Source: PFJX01 sp964393825 | Lineage (GTDB): Bacteria > Pseudomonadota > Gammaproteobacteria > Burkholderiales > Thiobacillaceae | Assembly (NCBI GenBank): GCA_964393825.1 | Contig: CAYMUY010000018.1 | Span: 18,651 to 82,650 of the forward strand | Direction of reading: 5' to 3' | Length of the DNA stretch: 64,000 nucleotides | Part shown: positions 41,860 to 50,875 of the stretch, piece by piece | How positions within the stretch are numbered: position 1 is the first letter of the stretch | Layout: every line of letters begins with the position of its first letter | Position numbers and translations under genes: made by a program | The notes under the pieces: generated by a model | Told to the model about the DNA's origin: nothing | Seen by the model: the letters and a program-made list of their open reading frames with translations, nothing else | The model's database searches: none

Positions 41860-42693
41860 TCAGTCTAGCCCAAGCCGCTGCCACAATGTGCTGGTCAGCC
41901 CGGCCTGGTTCAGGGTGTAGAAATGCAGGCCGGGGGCGCCGCCCGCGATCAGCCGTTCGCACATCCCGGTCACGACGTCGAGGCCGAAGGACTTGATCGA
42001 CGCGGTGTCGTCGGAATAGCTCTCCATCTTGCGCGCCAGCCAGCGGGGAATGTCGGCGCCACACATGGCGGAAAAGCGGGAGAGCTGGCTGAAATTGGAA
42101 ATCGGCATGATGCCGGGCACGATCGGCAGGGTGATACCCAATTCCGCGCAGTCGTCGACGAAATTGAAATAGGCGTCGGCGTTGAAGAAATACTGCGTGA
42201 TGGCGGCATTGGCGCCGGCTTCCGCCTTGCGCTTGAAATTCAGCAAATCCTCCCGGTAGTTGCGCGCCTGCGGATGCGTTTCCGGATAGGCGGCCACCTC
42301 GATCTCGAACCAGTCGCCGGTTTCCTGGCGGATGAAACTCACCAGTTCGTTGGCATAGCGGAATTCGCCCGGGTCGGCCATGCCCGAGGGTAGGTCGCCG
42401 CGCAGCGCGACGATGTGGCGGATGCCGTTGGCGCGGTAGGTGTCCAGAATCTCGCGGATGTTGGCGCGGGTGGAGCCGACACAGGACAGATGCGGGGCGG
42501 CGGCCAGGCCCTCGCCCTGGATTTCCAGCACGGTTTCCAGGGTGTGGTCGCGGGTGGAACCGCCGGCGCCGAAAGTCACGGAAAAGAACTTGGGGTGCAA
42601 TTGCGCCAGTTGGCGGCGGGCATTGCGCAACTTCTCCCTGCCTTCGGGCGTTTTCGGCGGGAAGAATTCGATGCTGAAGGTGCGGTCGGTCAT
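41860..42693 (-). CDS. metF: methylenetetrahydrofolate reductase
   Basis: 277 residues. SIEFFPPKTPEGREKLR at the N-terminus, SVTFGAGGSTRDHT, and ALRGDLPSG are MetF signatures; FAD contacts HIVALRGD and the PGIMPI loop are present. It reduces 5,10-methylene-THF to 5-methyl-THF for methionine synthesis. There is only 34 bases before the VIT1/CCC1 gene, so no room for a SAM/SAH riboswitch between them. Confidence 0.96.
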   Translation of the reverse strand: MTDRTFSIEFFPPKTPEGREKLRNARRQLAQLHPKFFSVTFGAGGSTRDHTLETVLEIQGEGLAAAPHLSCVGSTRANIREILDTYRANGIRHIVALRGDLPSGMADPGEFRYANELVSFIRQETGDWFEIEVAAYPETHPQARNYREDLLNFKRKAEAGANAAITQYFFNADAYFNFVDDCAELGITLPIVPGIMPISNFSQLSRFSAMCGADIPRWLARKMESYSDDTASIKSFGLDVVTGMCERLIAGGAPGLHFYTLNQAGLTSTLWQRLGLD

Positions 42694-42727
42694 GTCGATG
42701 GATTAAGTTGAATTCCGGGTGGGGAGT

Positions 42728-43759
42728 TTAGCCGAGGGCCACGCCCAGCGCCCGCCCGATCAGCCAGGTGGCGCCGCCGGCGGCGCCACCAATGGCCAGC
42801 ATGCGCAGGCCGCCGATCATTGCCTGCTTGCCGGTGAACAGGCTGATCGCCGCGCCAACCCCGAACAGGCTGATGCCGGTGGCGAGCAGGGTACCGCCGA
42901 GGGCGGTCGCGCCGGAGAGCAGGAGATAGGGCACCAGCGGAATCAGCGCGCCCAGGGAAAAAGCCAGGAAGGAGGCAATCGCCGCGCCCCAGGGGGAGCC
43001 CAGTTCATCCGGGTTGAGGCCGAGTTCCTCTCGCGCCAGGGTATCCAGGGCGCGGTCGGGGTCGCGCAACAGGGTGTCGGCCATCCGTCTCGCTTCTTCC
43101 CGGTCGATGCCCTTGGCCTGGTAGATCAGCGCCAGTTCCGCGGCCTCCTCTTGCGGGTACTGCTCCAGTTCTTCCCGTTCCAGGGCGATTTGGTATTCGT
43201 AGAACTCGCGTTGCGATCGCACCGACACATACTCGCCGGCCGCCATCGAGAAGGCGCCCGCCAGCAGCCCGGCGGTGCCGGAAAGGAGGATCACCGAAGG
43301 CGCTGCGGCGGCGCCGGCGACGCCGAGGATCAGGCTGGCGTTGGACACCAGGCCATCGTTGACGCCGAACACCGCCGCGCGCAGGTTGCCGCTGCCGGCG
43401 GTCTGGTGGCTTTTGTGATCGAGTTGCTCCAGGCTGGTGGGGATGCCATGTGGCAGCGGCGCGTTGTACAGGCTCATGCCGCGCACCTTCATGGCCGCCA
43501 GCACGCCCTTGAGCGGCATGACCCCCATCCGCGGGATCAGCCAGCCGATCAATCGGGTGCGGGCCTCGGGTCGATAGGCCGCGGGCGGAGGCATGCCGGC
43601 CTTGGCCATTTCCGCCTCCCAGAGTCCGGCCTGGTGTTCGGCGGCGCGCGCCAGTTCCAGGAACAGGACCTGGCGTGGCGTGCCGGATTCGCAGTCGGAC
43701 ACGACGCGGTAGAGCCAGGCGGAACGTTTCTCCTCGGTCCAGCTTTCCAGTGCTGACAT
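42728..43759 (-). CDS. VIT1/CCC1 family protein with N-terminal ferritin-like region
   Basis: 343 residues. The C-terminal two thirds are the VIT1/CCC1 transporter fold (AAVFGVNDGLVSNASLILGVAG, AGAFSMAAGEYVSVRSQ with several membrane helices). The first 90 residues (LFLELARAAEHQAGLWEAEM) are helical with Glu/His like a reduced rubrerythrin/ferritin-like domain. Such proteins, like MbfA, export iron or manganese. The gene is followed by metF. Confidence 0.88.
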   Translation of the reverse strand: MSALESWTEEKRSAWLYRVVSDCESGTPRQVLFLELARAAEHQAGLWEAEMAKAGMPPPAAYRPEARTRLIGWLIPRMGVMPLKGVLAAMKVRGMSLYNAPLPHGIPTSLEQLDHKSHQTAGSGNLRAAVFGVNDGLVSNASLILGVAGAAAAPSVILLSGTAGLLAGAFSMAAGEYVSVRSQREFYEYQIALEREELEQYPQEEAAELALIYQAKGIDREEARRMADTLLRDPDRALDTLAREELGLNPDELGSPWGAAIASFLAFSLGALIPLVPYLLLSGATALGGTLLATGISLFGVGAAISLFTGKQAMIGGLRMLAIGGAAGGATWLIGRALGVALG

Positions 43760-43810
43760 GGTCAGTACGCGCCTGGCCGAGAGTGGAGGGAGGGGGTGAA
43801 TCGTCTCATT

Positions 43811-44848
43811 TCAGTCCAGTTGGGTCTTCAGGTGGCGCAGCGCCACTAGGAAGGTGGCGGCGGCGGGGATGGCCAGGAGCACGCCGACGAAGCCGAACAG
43901 CTGGCCAAAGGCCATCAGGGCGAAGATCACCGCCACCGGGTGCAGGCCAACCCGTTCGCCGACCAGCCAGGGCGTGATGGCCATGCCTTCGAGCAGTTGA
44001 CCGATGGCGAACACCGCCCAGACCGGCAGCAGGCCGGACAGCTCGCCGAACTGCGCCCAGCCCGCCAGGGTGCCGAGCAGCACGCCGACCACCACGCCCA
44101 TGTAGGGCACGAACACCAGGATGCCGGCCAGCAGGCCCACCGCCAGAGCGTAGTGCAGACCCGCCAGCCAGAGCGCCAGGCTGTAGAACACGCACATGAC
44201 CACGATGACCATGATCTGGCCGCGCACGAATTCGGACAGCACCGCATCGATCTCGCCGGCGATGGCATCGCTCTTGTCCCGCAGCCGCGCCGGAATCCAG
44301 CCGTTCAGATGGCGGACGACAGCATGCCAGTCGCGCAGCAGGTAGAAGGTCACCACCGGGATCAGCAGCAGGTTGGCGAGCAGGCCGAGCAGGGCCAGGC
44401 CACTGTCCTTGAGTTTCGGCAGGTAGCGGGTCAGTTGCGAGAGTTCGGAAACATGCGACTTGAGCCAGGACAGGAGGGCGGCCTGGTCGTTCATCAGATC
44501 GACACCGAAAGTCATGGAGAACCAGGGCAGCACGGTCTGGCTGCCCCATTCCACCAGGCGCGGCACCTGTTGCATCAACAGCCGCGCCTGCGCCTGGAAC
44601 AGGGGCGCCATCACCGCCACCATCAGCAGGAACAGCAGTAGCAGGCCCAGCAGCACCAGCGCGGTGGCCACCGCGCGATGGATTTTTCGCGCCTGCAGCC
44701 GGTCCACCAGCGGATTGCACAGATAAGCCAGTCCCGCCGCCACCAGGAAGGGGGTGAGCATGGGCGCGAGGAGATAGAACAGATAGCCTCCGGCAACAAC
44801 GACCAGCAGGGTCAGCGGGGTGCGGTAGGCGGCTGGGGAGGCGGGCAT
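43811..44848 (-). CDS. AI-2E family transporter (PerM-like)
   Basis: 345 residues from the ATG at 44848 (MPASPAAYRTPLT); the upstream ATG at 44872 would cross the purM promoter. Seven to eight membrane helices with FVPYMGVVVGVLLGT, a long soluble insertion and the terminal FGQLFGFVGVLLAIPAAA that marks the family. Members are permeases of varied substrates (AI-2, Na+/H+); the true substrate here is unknown. It is divergent from purM, a common order in betaproteobacteria. Confidence 0.9.
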   Translation of the reverse strand: MPASPAAYRTPLTLLVVVAGGYLFYLLAPMLTPFLVAAGLAYLCNPLVDRLQARKIHRAVATALVLLGLLLLFLLMVAVMAPLFQAQARLLMQQVPRLVEWGSQTVLPWFSMTFGVDLMNDQAALLSWLKSHVSELSQLTRYLPKLKDSGLALLGLLANLLLIPVVTFYLLRDWHAVVRHLNGWIPARLRDKSDAIAGEIDAVLSEFVRGQIMVIVVMCVFYSLALWLAGLHYALAVGLLAGILVFVPYMGVVVGVLLGTLAGWAQFGELSGLLPVWAVFAIGQLLEGMAITPWLVGERVGLHPVAVIFALMAFGQLFGFVGVLLAIPAAATFLVALRHLKTQLD

Positions 44849-44854
44849 GTACGG

Positions 44855-44860
44855 TAGAAT
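44855..44860 (+). promoter_or_regulatory. candidate -10 element of purM
   Basis: TAGAAT in GGTAGAAT, 31 bases before the GTG start at 44892. The position suggests the mRNA starts after the ATG at 44847, so that ATG is unlikely to be used. Confidence 0.45.
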
Positions 44861-44891
44861 ATCACCGTTCAATCAACCCCTTGCCCACGCC

Positions 44892-45941
44892 GTGTCGACT
44901 CCCGCCCACTCCCAGACTTCCCTCTCCTATCGCGATGCCGGTGTCGATATCGACGCCGGCGATTCCCTGGTGGAGCGCATCAAGCCCCATGCCAAACGCA
45001 CCATGCGGCCGGAAGTGCTGGCCGGCATCGGCGGTTTCGGCGCTCTCATGGAACTGCCGAAGAATTACAAGGAGCCGGTGCTGATCTCCGGCACCGACGG
45101 CGTCGGCACCAAGCTGAAGCTGGCATTCCAGATGAACAAGCACGACAGCATCGGCCAGGATCTGGTCGCCATGAGTGTCAACGACATCCTGGTGCAGGGC
45201 GCCGAGCCGCTGTTCTTCCTCGACTACTTCGCCTGCGGCCACCTCGATGTCGACGTCGCGGAACAGGTGATCGCCGGCATCGCCAAGGGGTGTGAACTCT
45301 CCGGCTGCGCCCTGATCGGCGGCGAGACTGCGGAAATGCCCGGCATGTACCCGGCCGGCGAATACGACCTGGCCGGCTTCGCCGTGGGCGTGGCGGAAAA
45401 ATCCAAAGTCATCGGCGGTCGCGACATCCGCCCCGGCGACGCCGTGCTCGGCCTCGGCTCCAGCGGCCCGCACTCCAACGGTTATTCCCTGGTGCGCAAG
45501 ATCGTGGAAGTCAGCGGCGCCGACCTCGCCGGCGAGTTCAACGGCAGGACGCTCGGCGAAACCCTGCTGGAACCCACCCGCATCTACGTCAAGCCGCTGC
45601 TGGCGCTGATGAAGGTCCTGCCGGTGAAAGGCATGGCCCACATCACCGGCGGCGGCATCACCGGCAACGTGCCGCGCATCCTCGCCGACGACCTCACCGC
45701 CGTCATCCATGCGGATGCCTGGACCTTCCCGCCGGTGTTCCAGTGGTTGCAAGAACAGGGCAACGTCGCCCTGGCGGAAATGCACCGTACCTTCAACTGT
45801 GGCATCGGCATGGTGCTGGTGGTCGCCGAGGCCGAGGCCGACGCCGCCATGCGCTTCCTCGCCGAGCAGGGCGAGACGGTCTACCGCCTGGGCGAAATCG
45901 CCACCCGCGCGCCGGGACAGGAACAGACCGTCATCGTCTGA
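44892..45941 (+). CDS. purM: PurM phosphoribosylformylglycinamidine cyclo-ligase
   Basis: 349 residues from the GTG at 44892 (VSTPAHSQTSLSYRDAGVDI). LSYRDAGVDIDAGD, GTDGVGTKLKLAF, GGETAEMPGMY and GSSGPHSNGYSLVRK are standard. It closes the imidazole ring of AIR using ATP. The stop overlaps the purN start by one base (TGATG), so they are translationally coupled, as in many proteobacteria. Confidence 0.96.
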   Translation: MSTPAHSQTSLSYRDAGVDIDAGDSLVERIKPHAKRTMRPEVLAGIGGFGALMELPKNYKEPVLISGTDGVGTKLKLAFQMNKHDSIGQDLVAMSVNDILVQGAEPLFFLDYFACGHLDVDVAEQVIAGIAKGCELSGCALIGGETAEMPGMYPAGEYDLAGFAVGVAEKSKVIGGRDIRPGDAVLGLGSSGPHSNGYSLVRKIVEVSGADLAGEFNGRTLGETLLEPTRIYVKPLLALMKVLPVKGMAHITGGGITGNVPRILADDLTAVIHADAWTFPPVFQWLQEQGNVALAEMHRTFNCGIGMVLVVAEAEADAAMRFLAEQGETVYRLGEIATRAPGQEQTVIV

Positions 45942-46576
45942 TGCGGGTCGTCATCCTCATCTCCGGTCGCGGCAGCAACATGCGGGCGCTGCTGGAGGCC
46001 CGCCTGCCGGTCGAAATCGCCTGCGTGATCAGCAACCGGGCCGATGCCGCGGGCCTGGAGACCGCCGCCGCGCACGGGGTCGCGACACAGGTGCTGAACC
46101 ATCGCGACTACCCCGACCGCGCCGCCTTCGATGTCGCGCTGGCGGCCGAGATCGACCGCCACGCGCCGGATCTGGTCATCCTCGCCGGTTTCATGCGGGT
46201 GCTCTCGGATGCCTTCGTGATGCATTACGAACGCCGCCTGATCAACATCCACCCCGCCCTGCTGCCCGCCTTCCCAGGGCTGGATACGCACGCACGCGCC
46301 CTCGCCGGCGGCGTCAAACTGCACGGCTGCACGGTGCATTTCGTCACCCCGGAAGTGGACTCCGGCCCCATCCTGGCGCAGGCCGCCGTGCCGGTGCTGG
46401 CCGACGACACGGTGGAAACCTTGGCGGCTCGCGTGCTGGCACAGGAGCACCGCCTCTATCCCGAGGCGGTACGCTGGTTCGCCGAGGGCCGGGTGGTCTG
46501 GCGCGAGGACGGGACGGTGCATGTGCGCGGCCAAGCCGACGCCGCGTTGGCGGCCCTGGTCTCGCCGCGCGACTGA
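45941..46576 (+). CDS. purN: PurN phosphoribosylglycinamide formyltransferase
   Basis: 211 residues. ILISGRGSNMRALL, VISNRADAAGL, AGFMRVLS, NIHPALLPAFPGLDTHARAL and GCTVHFVTPEVDSGPIL are typical, with Asn, His and Asp catalytic residues. It formylates GAR with 10-formyl-THF. It overlaps the purM stop by one base. Confidence 0.96.
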   Translation: MRVVILISGRGSNMRALLEARLPVEIACVISNRADAAGLETAAAHGVATQVLNHRDYPDRAAFDVALAAEIDRHAPDLVILAGFMRVLSDAFVMHYERRLINIHPALLPAFPGLDTHARALAGGVKLHGCTVHFVTPEVDSGPILAQAAVPVLADDTVETLAARVLAQEHRLYPEAVRWFAEGRVVWREDGTVHVRGQADAALAALVSPRD

Positions 46577-46588
46577 ACGGCTGGCAGC

Positions 46589-47626
46589 ATGAAACGCGCG
46601 CGCCACCTGTTCGTGTACGCGCTGCTGATTTCCCTGGCATTGCATCTGCTGTTTCTGGTCTTCGGTGGTTTCGGAGACGAGTCGCTGCGGGTTGTGATGC
46701 CTTTGCCCATCGAAGCCAGCCTGACGGCGCCGCCGGCGCGCCAGGAAACACCGGCCACAGCCATGGCTGGGCAGGGAGCGGCGCCCGCGCCGGAACCTGT
46801 GCGGACGCTTCCCGTCCCGCCCGCGCTGCTCCCGGTGGGGGCCGAGAGAGCGGCAGGGACGGTGGCCGAGGCGGTGGACGAGGCCGTGACACCGGAAGGG
46901 CCGCCAGCCCCGGTGGTTCATGCGGCGGCGGTCATCGAGCCCGCGCCCGCACCCGCCATGCCGGAGCCTGACGCCGGCGAGCCCGAGCCGGCGCTCGTTC
47001 TGCGCCAACTGCCGGAGAGCATGACACTACGCTATGTCGTGCGCGCCGGTGACGAGGGCTTCAATCTGGGTGAAGCGATCTATTCCTGGAGCCGGCGCAA
47101 TGGCCATTACCACCTGGTCAGCGTCGCCGAGGCCAGCGGTCTGGCTGCCCTGTTCGTCAGCGGCAAGCTGGTGCAGACCAGCGAGGGCGCGCTCACCCGG
47201 GAAGGCCTGCGGCCCGGGTCCTACTGGCTGGAACGCAACGGCCGCAGAAAAGATGAGGTCCGCTTCGACTGGGCGCAACGTCGTCTGATCCAGGGTGACA
47301 GCGAGGTCGATCTGCCGGCCGGCAGCCAGGACTTGTTGAGTTTTCCCTTTCACCTGGCGCTCACCTTCGATGAGGCGACGCCAGATACGCGCCTGTGGGT
47401 CAGCAATGGCCGCAAGTTGCGCGACTATGTGTTCCGCAAGGTGGGGCACGAACGGTTGCGCCTGGGCAAGATCGAGCTCGATACCCTGCACCTGCAAGGC
47501 CTGAGTCTGGGCGAGGACAGGCTGGACGTCTGGCTGGCGCCCGCGCGCCACTGGCTACCGTTGCGTATCCGCACCCTCGACTCGAAGGGCAAGGTGATGC
47601 TGCTGAGCCTGGAGGAAGCCTCGTAG
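46589..47626 (+). CDS. DUF3108 domain-containing protein
   Basis: 345 residues. The N-terminal 25 residues have a membrane segment (LFVYALLISLALHLLFLVFGGF), then a Pro/Ala-rich linker to about 140, and a DUF3108 beta domain (about 143-340; TLRYVVRAGDEGFNLGEAIY, YWLERNGRRKDEVRFD). It is probably anchored and periplasmic. Function is unknown. It follows purN by 12 bases, as often seen in betaproteobacteria, and its TAG stop overlaps a GTAG repeat. Confidence 0.85.
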   Translation: MKRARHLFVYALLISLALHLLFLVFGGFGDESLRVVMPLPIEASLTAPPARQETPATAMAGQGAAPAPEPVRTLPVPPALLPVGAERAAGTVAEAVDEAVTPEGPPAPVVHAAAVIEPAPAPAMPEPDAGEPEPALVLRQLPESMTLRYVVRAGDEGFNLGEAIYSWSRRNGHYHLVSVAEASGLAALFVSGKLVQTSEGALTREGLRPGSYWLERNGRRKDEVRFDWAQRRLIQGDSEVDLPAGSQDLLSFPFHLALTFDEATPDTRLWVSNGRKLRDYVFRKVGHERLRLGKIELDTLHLQGLSLGEDRLDVWLAPARHWLPLRIRTLDSKGKVMLLSLEEAS

Positions 47627-47640
47627 GCGCGGACCGCGCC
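47623..47640. repeat. single REP-like element at the end of the DUF3108 gene
   Basis: GTAG at 47623 followed by a GGCGCG-GAC-CGCGCC hairpin (47626-47640), no T-tract. The TAG of GTAG is the stop codon of the DUF3108 gene. It lies between two convergent genes. Confidence 0.5.
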
Positions 47641-47650
47641 GACCTTATCG

Positions 47651-48796
47651 TCAGTCGCTGCCGATTCCCAGGGCCGCCCGCGTCTCCAGGGCCAGGGCCA
47701 GGGCCGTCTCGACGTCCGGCGCCAGACAGTTGTAATGCCCCATCTTGCGTCCCGGCCGGGCTTCCGCCTTGCCATAGAGGTGGAGATGCAGGCCGGGATG
47801 TTTCAACAACTCGTCCCAGGCCGGCTGGGTGGCGCCCCCGTCCGGCCAGACATCGCCGAGCAGGTTGACCATCACCACCGGCGAGAGCAGGCGCGTGTCG
47901 CCCAGGGGCAGGCCGCATAGCGCCCGCACCTGTTGCTGAAACTGGTCGCAGGCGGTCGCGTCGAGGGTGTAGTGGCCGCTGTTGTGCGGGCGCGGCGCCA
48001 TTTCGTTGAACACGATGCGGCCATCCTTCAGTACGAAGAACTCCACCGCCATGACGCCGACGTAGTCGAGCTCCCGCGCCAGGTGCGCGGCCATGTCGCG
48101 CGCCCGTTCCGCCAGGTCTTGCGAAATCCGCGCCGGCACGATGCTGATGTCGAGGATGCCGTTGCGATGCTGGTTTTCCGCGATCGGGAAGAAGGCGATT
48201 TCGTCCATGGCGTTGCGCGCCAGCACCACCGAGACCTCGCGTTCCAGGGGCAGGAAGCCTTCCAGCAGGCAGGGCACGGCGCCCAGTTCCTGGAAGGCGG
48301 CGGCCAGTGCTTCCGCGCTATCCACCCGCATCTGGCCCTTGCCGTCGTAGCCCAGGCGGCGGGTCTTCAGCAGCGCGGGGGCGCCGACGGTCGACCAGGC
48401 GGCGGCGAGATCGGCGGCGGTGTCGATGTTGGCGAACGGCGCCGTCTCGCAGCCGGAATCGCGGGCGTGGGTCTTTTCCTCCAGGCGATCCTGCGCCACC
48501 GCCAGGGCGGCCGCCGAGGGCGCCACCAGGCAATGTCTGGCCAGCGTCTCCAGGCTTTGCGCCGGCACGTTCTCGAACTCGGTGGTCACGGCGTCACAGA
48601 GGCCGCCCATGCGCAGAAGGGCGACGGCGTCGCGGTAATCCGCCTTGAGGTGGACATCGGCGAGCTGGCCGGCGGGGGAATTCGGGTCCGGGTCGAGCAC
48701 CACGACCTGGTAGCCCATGACTTTGGCGGCGAGGGTGAACATGCGGCCGAGCTGGCCGCCGCCGAGCACGCCGAGGGTGGCGCCGGGGAGGATCAT
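47651..48796 (-). CDS. purK: PurK N5-carboxyaminoimidazole ribonucleotide synthase
   Basis: 381 residues from the ATG at 48796, with AAGGAGG four bases upstream. LGVLGGGQLGRMF and VVVLDPDPNSPAGQ start the protein, and ATP-grasp motifs EGFLPLEREVSVV, FNEMAPRPHNSGHYT are present. It makes N5-CAIR from AIR, bicarbonate and ATP. It is transcribed after purE, 46 bases downstream of its stop. Confidence 0.95.
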   Translation of the reverse strand: MILPGATLGVLGGGQLGRMFTLAAKVMGYQVVVLDPDPNSPAGQLADVHLKADYRDAVALLRMGGLCDAVTTEFENVPAQSLETLARHCLVAPSAAALAVAQDRLEEKTHARDSGCETAPFANIDTAADLAAAWSTVGAPALLKTRRLGYDGKGQMRVDSAEALAAAFQELGAVPCLLEGFLPLEREVSVVLARNAMDEIAFFPIAENQHRNGILDISIVPARISQDLAERARDMAAHLARELDYVGVMAVEFFVLKDGRIVFNEMAPRPHNSGHYTLDATACDQFQQQVRALCGLPLGDTRLLSPVVMVNLLGDVWPDGGATQPAWDELLKHPGLHLHLYGKAEARPGRKMGHYNCLAPDVETALALALETRAALGIGSD

Positions 48797-48842
48797 GCGG
48801 CCTCCTTGGGGAGCGGTGGGCGGAGGCGGGCGTGGCGGCCGT

Positions 48843-49340
48843 TCATGCTTGTTCATCCGGCAGCGCCATCGCCAGCACGCTCTCGCTCTGACGTTGGCGG
48901 AAGGCGATCAATCGTTCCCGGATCTCCGGGAATTCGTTGGCCAGCATCGCCGCCGCGAACAGGGCGGCGTTGGCGGCGCCGGCCTCGCCGATGGCGAAGG
49001 TGGCGGTGGGGATGCCCTTGGGCATCTGCACGATGGAGAGCAGGGAATCCATACCCTTCAACGCCTTCGACATCACCGGTACCCCGAGCACCGGCAGGTG
49101 CGTCTTGGCGGCGGTCATGCCGGGCAGGTGGGCGGCGCCGCCGGCGCCGGCGATGATGCACTTGAGGCCGCGCCCGGCGGCGCCCTCCGCGTAGTCGAAC
49201 AGCAGGTCCGGGGTGCGATGCGCGGAGACCACGCGTTTTTCGAAGGGGATGTCGAACTGGGTCAGGAGATCGGCGGCGTGGCGCATGGTGTCCCAGTCGC
49301 TGACGCTGCCCATGATGAGGCCTACGAGGGGTGCGGTCAT
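48843..49340 (-). CDS. purE: PurE N5-carboxyaminoimidazole ribonucleotide mutase
   Basis: 165 residues. GLIMGSVSDWDTMRHAAD, RVVSAHRTPD, CIIAGAGGAAHLPGM and PVLGVPVMSKALKGMDSLLS are the class I PurE motifs. It converts N5-CAIR to CAIR, after PurK. It is the first gene of the purEK pair and lies 16 bases after the phosphomannomutase stop on the same strand. Confidence 0.96.
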   Translation of the reverse strand: MTAPLVGLIMGSVSDWDTMRHAADLLTQFDIPFEKRVVSAHRTPDLLFDYAEGAAGRGLKCIIAGAGGAAHLPGMTAAKTHLPVLGVPVMSKALKGMDSLLSIVQMPKGIPTATFAIGEAGAANAALFAAAMLANEFPEIRERLIAFRQRQSESVLAMALPDEQA

Positions 49341-49356
49341 GGTGTCGTTTCCGTGG

Positions 49357-50733
49357 TCAAAAAGGGAGTCGGGCGGTGGGCGCGACCGCCAGCAGCAGGG
49401 CGCGGAATTGCGCCTGGATGCGCGCCAGCGCCGCTTCGTCGTCGGCCTCGAAACGCAGCGAGATCACCGGCGTGGTGTTGGAGGCGCGGATGAGGCCGAA
49501 GCCATCGTCGTATTCCACGCGCAGGCCGTCCAGGTCGATGACCTCGCGGGCGCCGTCGAAACGGGCGTCCGCCTTCAGGCGTTCAATCAAGCGCTGCGGT
49601 TCGCCTTCTTCCAGCAAGAGGTGCAGTTCCGGCGTGTTCACGCTGTCCGGCAGGGCGCGCAGGGTGGCGTCGAGGTCGGCTTGTTTGGAGAGGTATTCGA
49701 GCAGGCGGGCGCCGGCGTAGAGGCCGTCGTCGAAGCCATACCAGCGTTCCTGGAAGAATACGTGGCCGCTCATCTCGCCGGCCAGCAGGGCGCCGGTTTC
49801 CCGCATCTTGGCCTTCATCAGGGAGTGACCGGTCTTCCAGATCAGGGGTTGGCCACCATGGCGTGCGATCCACGGACGCAGGTTGCGGGTCGATTTCACA
49901 TCGTAGATGACCATCGCACCCGGGTGGCGCGACAGCACATCGGCGGCGAACAGCATGAGCTGGCGGTCCGGGTAGATGATGTTGCCATCGCGGGTAACCA
50001 CGCCGAGGCGGTCGCCGTCACCGTCGAAGGCGAGTCCGATTTCGCCATCGCCTTGCCGCAGGCGGGCGATCAGGTCGGCCAGGTTGGCCGGCACCGAGGG
50101 GTCGGGGTGGTGATGGGGAAAGTGGCCGTCCACCTCGCAGAACAGGGGGTCCACCGTGCAACCAAGCGCCCGGAACAGGGCGGGAGCGTACGCGCCGGCG
50201 ATGCCGTTGCCGGCGTCGAGAACGATGGTCATCGGGCGGGCCAGTTTCACGTCGCCAACGATGCGCGCGAAATATGCGGCGGCGATGTCCACTTGCCGAT
50301 AGCCGCCCGCGCCCGAGGAGAAATCATCGGTCTCGACGCGGCGGCGCAGTGCCTGGATCGCCTCGCCCGAGAGGGTGACGCCGGCGATCACGATCTTCAG
50401 GCCGTTGTAATCGGGGGGGTTGTGCGAACCGGTCAGCATGACCGCGCAGCCCGTTCCGAGATGGTGGGCGGCGAAATAGGTCATCGGCGTCGTGACCCTG
50501 CCCAGGTCGATGACGTGACCACCAGCCGCCTGGATGCCGGTGGCCAGGGCCGCGCTCAGGCCGGGACCGGAGAGGCGGCCGTCACGACCTATGACGATGT
50601 GGTCGCAGCCGCGCACGCGCGCCTCGGAGGCCACCGCGCGACCGATCCGTTCGACCAGTCCGGGCGTCAGCGTCTTGCCGACGATGCCGCGAATATCGTA
50701 GGCCTTGAAGATTTCCGGGGGAATGCCGCCCAT
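49357..50733 (-). CDS. phosphomannomutase/phosphoglucomutase (AlgC-like)
   Basis: 458 residues from the ATG at 50733 (MGGIPPEIFKAYDIRGIVG). The active-site Ser is in MLTGSHNPPDYNGLKI, the metal loop in GLAFDGDGDRLGVVT, and GEMSGHVFF binds the sugar. It interconverts hexose 1- and 6-phosphates for LPS, alginate-like or glycogen precursors. Length and motifs fit the P. aeruginosa AlgC group; GlmM is less likely. Upstream is a 415-base region with terminators on the same strand. Confidence 0.94.
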   Translation of the reverse strand: MGGIPPEIFKAYDIRGIVGKTLTPGLVERIGRAVASEARVRGCDHIVIGRDGRLSGPGLSAALATGIQAAGGHVIDLGRVTTPMTYFAAHHLGTGCAVMLTGSHNPPDYNGLKIVIAGVTLSGEAIQALRRRVETDDFSSGAGGYRQVDIAAAYFARIVGDVKLARPMTIVLDAGNGIAGAYAPALFRALGCTVDPLFCEVDGHFPHHHPDPSVPANLADLIARLRQGDGEIGLAFDGDGDRLGVVTRDGNIIYPDRQLMLFAADVLSRHPGAMVIYDVKSTRNLRPWIARHGGQPLIWKTGHSLMKAKMRETGALLAGEMSGHVFFQERWYGFDDGLYAGARLLEYLSKQADLDATLRALPDSVNTPELHLLLEEGEPQRLIERLKADARFDGAREVIDLDGLRVEYDDGFGLIRASNTTPVISLRFEADDEAALARIQAQFRALLLAVAPTARLPF

Positions 50734-50819
50734 GACGGTCCAGACAGTGAGAGCGGTGTGATTATCTTTGATTTGGCGGTTGGCCCGCCAGCGCCCGCAA
50801 ACGCGCCATTTCGGCCGCA

Positions 50820-50852
50820 CAAAAAAAGAGCGGCATCGGAAACCGATGCCGC
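50820..50852 (-). terminator. minus-strand intrinsic terminator upstream of phosphomannomutase
   Basis: Stem 50830-50839 with 50843-50852 around a three-base loop; on the minus strand it ends in TTTTTTT (50821-50827). It lies upstream of the phosphomannomutase gene, so it terminates a separate minus-strand transcript. Confidence 0.75.
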
Positions 50853-50855
50853 TTG

Positions 50856-50875
50856 AAAAACCGCCATTGCGGCGG
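50856..50875 (-). terminator. first of two tandem minus-strand terminators
   Basis: CCGCC-GCAAT-GGCGG stem on the minus strand followed by TTTTT (50856-50860). A second, stronger terminator lies just beyond. Confidence 0.6.

Noticed and set aside
42694..42727. SAM/SAH riboswitch before metF
   Set aside because: Only 34 bases separate metF from the previous gene, too short for any such element.
44847..44891. Upstream ATG start for purM
   Set aside because: It lies before the predicted -10, and PurM proteins normally begin near the GTG at 44892.
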